Assembly: GCF_025938095.1 (NCBI RefSeq)
Contig: NZ_JAPCZF010000008.1
Location: forward strand, 1-64,000
Length of the DNA stretch: 64,000 bases
From: Novosphingobium sp. JCM 18896
Lineage (GTDB): Bacteria > Pseudomonadota > Alphaproteobacteria > Sphingomonadales > Sphingomonadaceae
Reading direction: 5' to 3'
The position numbers were made by a program, and so were the translations under genes. Below are positions 59,851-64,000 of this stretch, one piece after another. Each line of letters starts with the position of its first letter. Position 1 is the first letter of the stretch. Under the pieces are notes generated by a model. The model was not told the DNA's origin. It was given only the letters and a program-made list of their open reading frames with translations, and searched no databases.

Positions 59851-61769
59851 TGCGGCGTTTCCCCGGCAGGCTCGGCCCAGCGGCCGCTCGCGGACATCTG
59901 CGCCAGTTCATCGAAGTGCGCGCTCGATACGGCCTTGCTGAACAGGTGGCCCTGGCCGTAGCGCACGCCGAAGCGGCGCAGCATGGCGACGTGCTCGGCG
60001 CTCTCGATCCCTTCGGCGATGACCTGCAGGCCCATGCGCGTCCCGAGCGTGGACATGGCGACGACGATCGAGTCGTCGGACTCGTTGCCCAGCCCGCCGA
60101 CGAACGAGCGATCGATCTTGAGCGCCGAGATCGGCAGCTGCTTGACGTTGGTCAGCGAGGCATAGCCCGTGCCGAAATCGTCGAGCGAGACGCGCACGCC
60201 GGCATCGGCCAGCTCGACGAGCGCCTGGCGCACGTGATCGCGGCCCGAGCCGAGCGCGACGGTCTCGGTCACCTCGACCTCGATCATCGACGGCGCGATG
60301 CCGCGCAGAGCGAGGCGGGCGAGCAGCCGGTCGGCGAAGTCGCCCGTGGCGAAATCGAACGAGGTGGTGTTGATCGCGACATGGCCGACGTCGATGCCGC
60401 GGGCCAGCGCGTCGGACAGGTCGGACAGGACCCCTTCGATCATGCAATCGGTGATCGCCACGGCCAACTCGCGGTCGTCGAAGGCGGCGGCGATCGCAGC
60501 GGGGAGTTCGACGTTGCCGTCGCGCGTGACGACGCGCAGCAGCGCCTCGTAGCCGATCAGCCGCCCGGTCTCGAGTTCGACCTTGGGCTGGTAGAACGGC
60601 AGGATCCGGCCTTCGGCGAGCGCGGTCTCGGCCCGCTCGAGCATCTGGCGCTCGCGATCGTAGGCGCCTGCCAGCGTCGTGCTGAAGGCGCGCGCGCAAC
60701 CGCGTCCGGCGGCCTTGGCATTGCTCAGCGCGAGGTCGGCCTTGCGGTGGAGCGTGGCGAAGTCGTCGTCCTGGGCCGCGGCATAGCCGATGCTGATGCG
60801 GCAGTTGAGGTTCCGGCCTTCGTGGAAGAACGGCAGGTTCACCGCGTGCAACAGGGTGCCGGCGATCTCGGCGGCGTGGTCGATCGAGGCGCATTGGCGC
60901 AGCATCACCGCGAATTCGTCGCCGCCGACGCGCGCGGCCAGGGCGTCTTCACCGAGCGTCTCGCGCAGGCGATTGGCCAGTTCGGTCAGCACGAGATCGC
61001 CGGCGGTGTGGCCGAAGCCGTCGTTGATCGTCTTGAGATTGTCGACGTCGATCAGCAACAGTGCCGGATCGTGGTCGTAACCGAGCGGGGCGGTCATACG
61101 GCGTTCGAACGCGCGGATCAGGTTCGCGCGGTTGGGCAGGCCGGTCAGGCTGTCGTGGTTGGCGGCATGCTCGAGCTTGCGCGAGAGCCGGCGCTCGCGC
61201 TCGATCCGCGCTTCCTGGACGGCAATGGCGCGACGCAGTTCGAGCTGCGTCTCCACCTGCTTGCCAAGCACCGCCAGCGCGCGCGCTTGGACCGGGTCGA
61301 GCCCGTCGGGCCGGGCCGTATCGTCGAACACGCAGAGCGCGCCGATTGGCACGCCTTCGCGCGAGTGGAGCGGGATTCCCGCGTAGAAGCGCAGATTGGC
61401 TTCGCCGCGGACCAGTTCGTTGGCGTGGAAGATCGGATGGCGGGCCGCGTCGGCGACGATGAAGACGCCCGAGCCCTCGATCACATGCGCGCAGATCGCC
61501 TGTTCGATCGGTGTCTCGCGAAAGCCGACGCCATGCGCGGCCTTGAACCACTGGCGGTCGTCGCAGACCAGCGAGATCGCGCCCATGCCGGTCTCGCAGA
61601 TTTGCGTCGCCAGTTCGACGATCGAATCGAACGCGGGTTCTGCGGGCGTGTCGAGGATCGCGTATTCGGCGAGTGCGCGCATGCGCTCGGCCGCTTCATC
61701 GGGCCTGGCGCGGCGTCGGGTGACGGAGGCACCGGCCGCGAAGAACTGGGAGAATGGCATTTCGAACAT
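59847..61769 (-). CDS. GAF-GGDEF-EAL c-di-GMP enzyme
   Basis: 640 residues from ATG 61769; ATG 61760 and 61841 are possible and none has a good ribosome binding site. GAF domain (about 40-180) with ALAEYAILDTPAEPAFDSIV, then GGDEF (about 205-370) with intact RVGGDEF and NHDSLTGLPNRANL, and EAL (about 390-630) with YEALLRV and DDFGTGYASL. In the first EAL core strand the usual N-L-S is replaced by NTTSFDF. No membrane segment. It can potentially both make and degrade c-di-GMP. Overlaps the PAS gene by 4 nt. Confidence 0.9.
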   Translation of the reverse strand: MFEMPFSQFFAAGASVTRRRARPDEAAERMRALAEYAILDTPAEPAFDSIVELATQICETGMGAISLVCDDRQWFKAAHGVGFRETPIEQAICAHVIEGSGVFIVADAARHPIFHANELVRGEANLRFYAGIPLHSREGVPIGALCVFDDTARPDGLDPVQARALAVLGKQVETQLELRRAIAVQEARIERERRLSRKLEHAANHDSLTGLPNRANLIRAFERRMTAPLGYDHDPALLLIDVDNLKTINDGFGHTAGDLVLTELANRLRETLGEDALAARVGGDEFAVMLRQCASIDHAAEIAGTLLHAVNLPFFHEGRNLNCRISIGYAAAQDDDFATLHRKADLALSNAKAAGRGCARAFSTTLAGAYDRERQMLERAETALAEGRILPFYQPKVELETGRLIGYEALLRVVTRDGNVELPAAIAAAFDDRELAVAITDCMIEGVLSDLSDALARGIDVGHVAINTTSFDFATGDFADRLLARLALRGIAPSMIEVEVTETVALGSGRDHVRQALVELADAGVRVSLDDFGTGYASLTNVKQLPISALKIDRSFVGGLGNESDDSIVVAMSTLGTRMGLQVIAEGIESAEHVAMLRRFGVRYGQGHLFSKAVSSAHFDELAQMSASGRWAEPAGETPQ

Positions 61770-61881
61770 GCCCGCGGGGCCCCAGGACAGGCGCTCGCCG
61801 TTGCGACGATGGCGCGAAAACGTGGAGCCGACCCGCCGCATGAGGGATGGGTTTGGCCGATCGGCTCGGGGCTCACCTTAT

Positions 61882-61895
61882 GGAACCCCGGTTCC
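61882..61895. promoter_or_regulatory. Perfect palindrome upstream of GAF-GGDEF-EAL gene
   Basis: GGAACC-CC-GGTTCC, 14 bp, lies about 110 bp before the start of the GAF-GGDEF-EAL gene and just after the rhodanese stop. A possible operator; no regulator is identified. Confidence 0.3.
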
Positions 61896-61940
61896 GCGCG
61901 CTCGCCAATCGCCGACAGGGCCTTAGCAGTTGGGGACTCG

Positions 61941-62463
61941 TCAGGCTTCGGGCGCAGTCTGCCATTCGACCCCGGCGTCGGCCGTGCCGATCACGTCGGC
62001 GAGCTCCCAGACGTTGCGGTAGCCGTAGCCGTGGAGATTGACGAAGGTCGGGATGTTGAGCGCCAGCGGCGCGCTCTTGAGCGGCACCGGAGCGCGGTGA
62101 TCGCGGAAGTTGTTGTTGCAGTAGATGTAGACCGGCCGGTCGCCGTCGGGCCCGAGCGCGGCGCGCAGGCTCTCGGCGGTGAAGTCGGTGAAGGGCAGGT
62201 TGATTGCGCCCTTGATGTGGCCGCGCGCGAAGGCTGCGGGGGTGCGCGCGTCGAGCAGCACAGCGCCCTCGGCGCGGGCGCGGCGGGCGAATTCGGGCCA
62301 GGCCAGACGATGCGCCTCGCGCACCGGGCCCAGCTCGGCGACGAGCCGGGCGAAGCCGGCATAGTCGACCTGGATTGGTCGGAGCCTGCTCGGCGAGGGC
62401 TGGCCTAGCCAGAAGGGTGGGCGCCAGAAGGGCGAGCGCCAGAACCGGAAGCATGCGCTGCAT
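61941..62463 (-). pseudogene. Secreted rhodanese-like protein, interrupted by a frameshift
   Basis: An ATG at 62463 opens a clean signal peptide (MLPVLALALLAPTLLARPA then ALAEQAPT), but this frame then becomes arginine-rich nonsense. The next frame takes over near 62376 with IQVDYAGFARLVAELGPVRE and continues as a rhodanese domain to 61941 (VLLDARTPAAFARGHIKGAI, YIYCNNNFRDH). Removing one base around 62374-62380 would join signal peptide and domain into one about 174-residue protein. The loop at the usual catalytic Cys is YIYCNNNF. It could be a true mutation, a sequencing error or rarely a programmed shift. Sulfur-transfer role is by family only. Confidence 0.7.
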
Positions 62464-62502
62464 AAAGAAAGTCTCCCGCTCCCTGGGTGGGAACGGGAGA
62501 CT
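62464..62502 (-). terminator. Aconitase terminator overlapping the next gene's ribosome binding site
   Basis: Read leftward: AGTCTCCCG, loop, CGGGAGACT, then TTTCTTT, a perfect 9-bp stem with T-rich tail 31 bp after the acn stop codon. The GGGAG of the 3' arm is also the only Shine-Dalgarno sequence for the rhodanese ATG at 62463, 10 nt away. Confidence 0.8.
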
Positions 62503-62533
62503 GATCTTGTCGGCTTTACCCGAAGCTGAACGC

Positions 62534-64000
<1,467 letters not shown>

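Overview
The window looks like chromosomal DNA of a GC-rich alphaproteobacterium of the Sphingomonadales (Novosphingobium/Sphingobium-like). I base this on gene content and style, not on a database search. Supporting signs are strong G/C bias at third codon positions, an alpha-type LexA box (GTTC-N7-GTTC), a GapR/DUF2312 protein, MmcB, DUF1272, DUF1244 and DUF1289 proteins, CtrA-like promoter motifs, a VPAP-type PEP-CTERM tail, and short dispersed intergenic repeats of a kind common in this order.

Layout. Positions 1-2244 are the end of an integrated element: a cysteine-rich phage-type protein, an HNH endonuclease, about 1 kb of non-coding and partly AT-rich DNA with a foldable segment, and a tRNA-Arg(CCG) gene cut off after its anticodon loop. 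From 2.3 kb on the DNA is ordinary chromosome. 2.3-13 kb holds two MFS transporters, SOS-controlled mmcB, a secreted esterase, YihY, a PPOX-fold protein, DUF1289, a DEAD-box RNA helicase, a sterol-desaturase-family membrane enzyme and a PAS protein. 13-21 kb holds peptidases (M24 aminopeptidase P, S9 oligopeptidase B), a thioesterase, a membrane diguanylate cyclase and alanine dehydrogenase. 20.7-26.9 kb is a catabolic island: SnoaL-like protein, LysR regulator, Rieske oxygenase, aldo/keto reductase and a tandem-fused acyl-CoA dehydrogenase. It resembles parts of steroid or polycyclic degradation clusters.

27-35 kb is housekeeping: nrdA with a putative LexA box, a DAACS symporter, the glmM-DUF1272-thiD operon, a LOG-family protein and a fold-III PLP decarboxylase. 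35.7-45.4 kb is rich in signalling: PilZ, a soluble diguanylate cyclase, a TonB receptor with a Fur-like box, a four-gene FixLJ-like two-component cluster, and a large MHYT-PAS-GGDEF-EAL protein. 45.4-56.4 kb is genome maintenance and core metabolism: ftsK, a ThiE-like protein divergent from a YggS protein, pyruvate kinase, DUF1244, gapR, yebC, ruvC, and a ruvA-parA-nudix-ruvB operon with 4-nt overlaps at every junction. 56.6-64 kb carries a serine-repeat PEP-CTERM surface protein, an AraC regulator, a GAF-GGDEF-EAL/PAS pair, a frameshifted secreted rhodanese, and the 3' part of aconitase, which runs off the right edge.

Themes. Four GGDEF proteins, a PilZ protein and two partner sensors lie within 64 kb, and two of these loci plus a PAS protein are preceded by CtrA-like sites. 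This suggests that c-di-GMP and the cell-cycle circuit are linked here. Two LexA boxes (mmcB, nrdA) put DNA repair and dNTP supply under SOS control. Three copies of a terminally inverted intergenic repeat sit beside genes, and two of them end just upstream of a start codon where they may supply the Shine-Dalgarno sequence. No complete, clearly new defence or mobile system is visible. The best novelty candidates are the ParA/Nudix insertion in the ruv operon, the Rieske/fused-ACAD island, the bidirectional leaderless promoter at 48.37 kb, and the terminator that overlaps a ribosome binding site at 62.48 kb.
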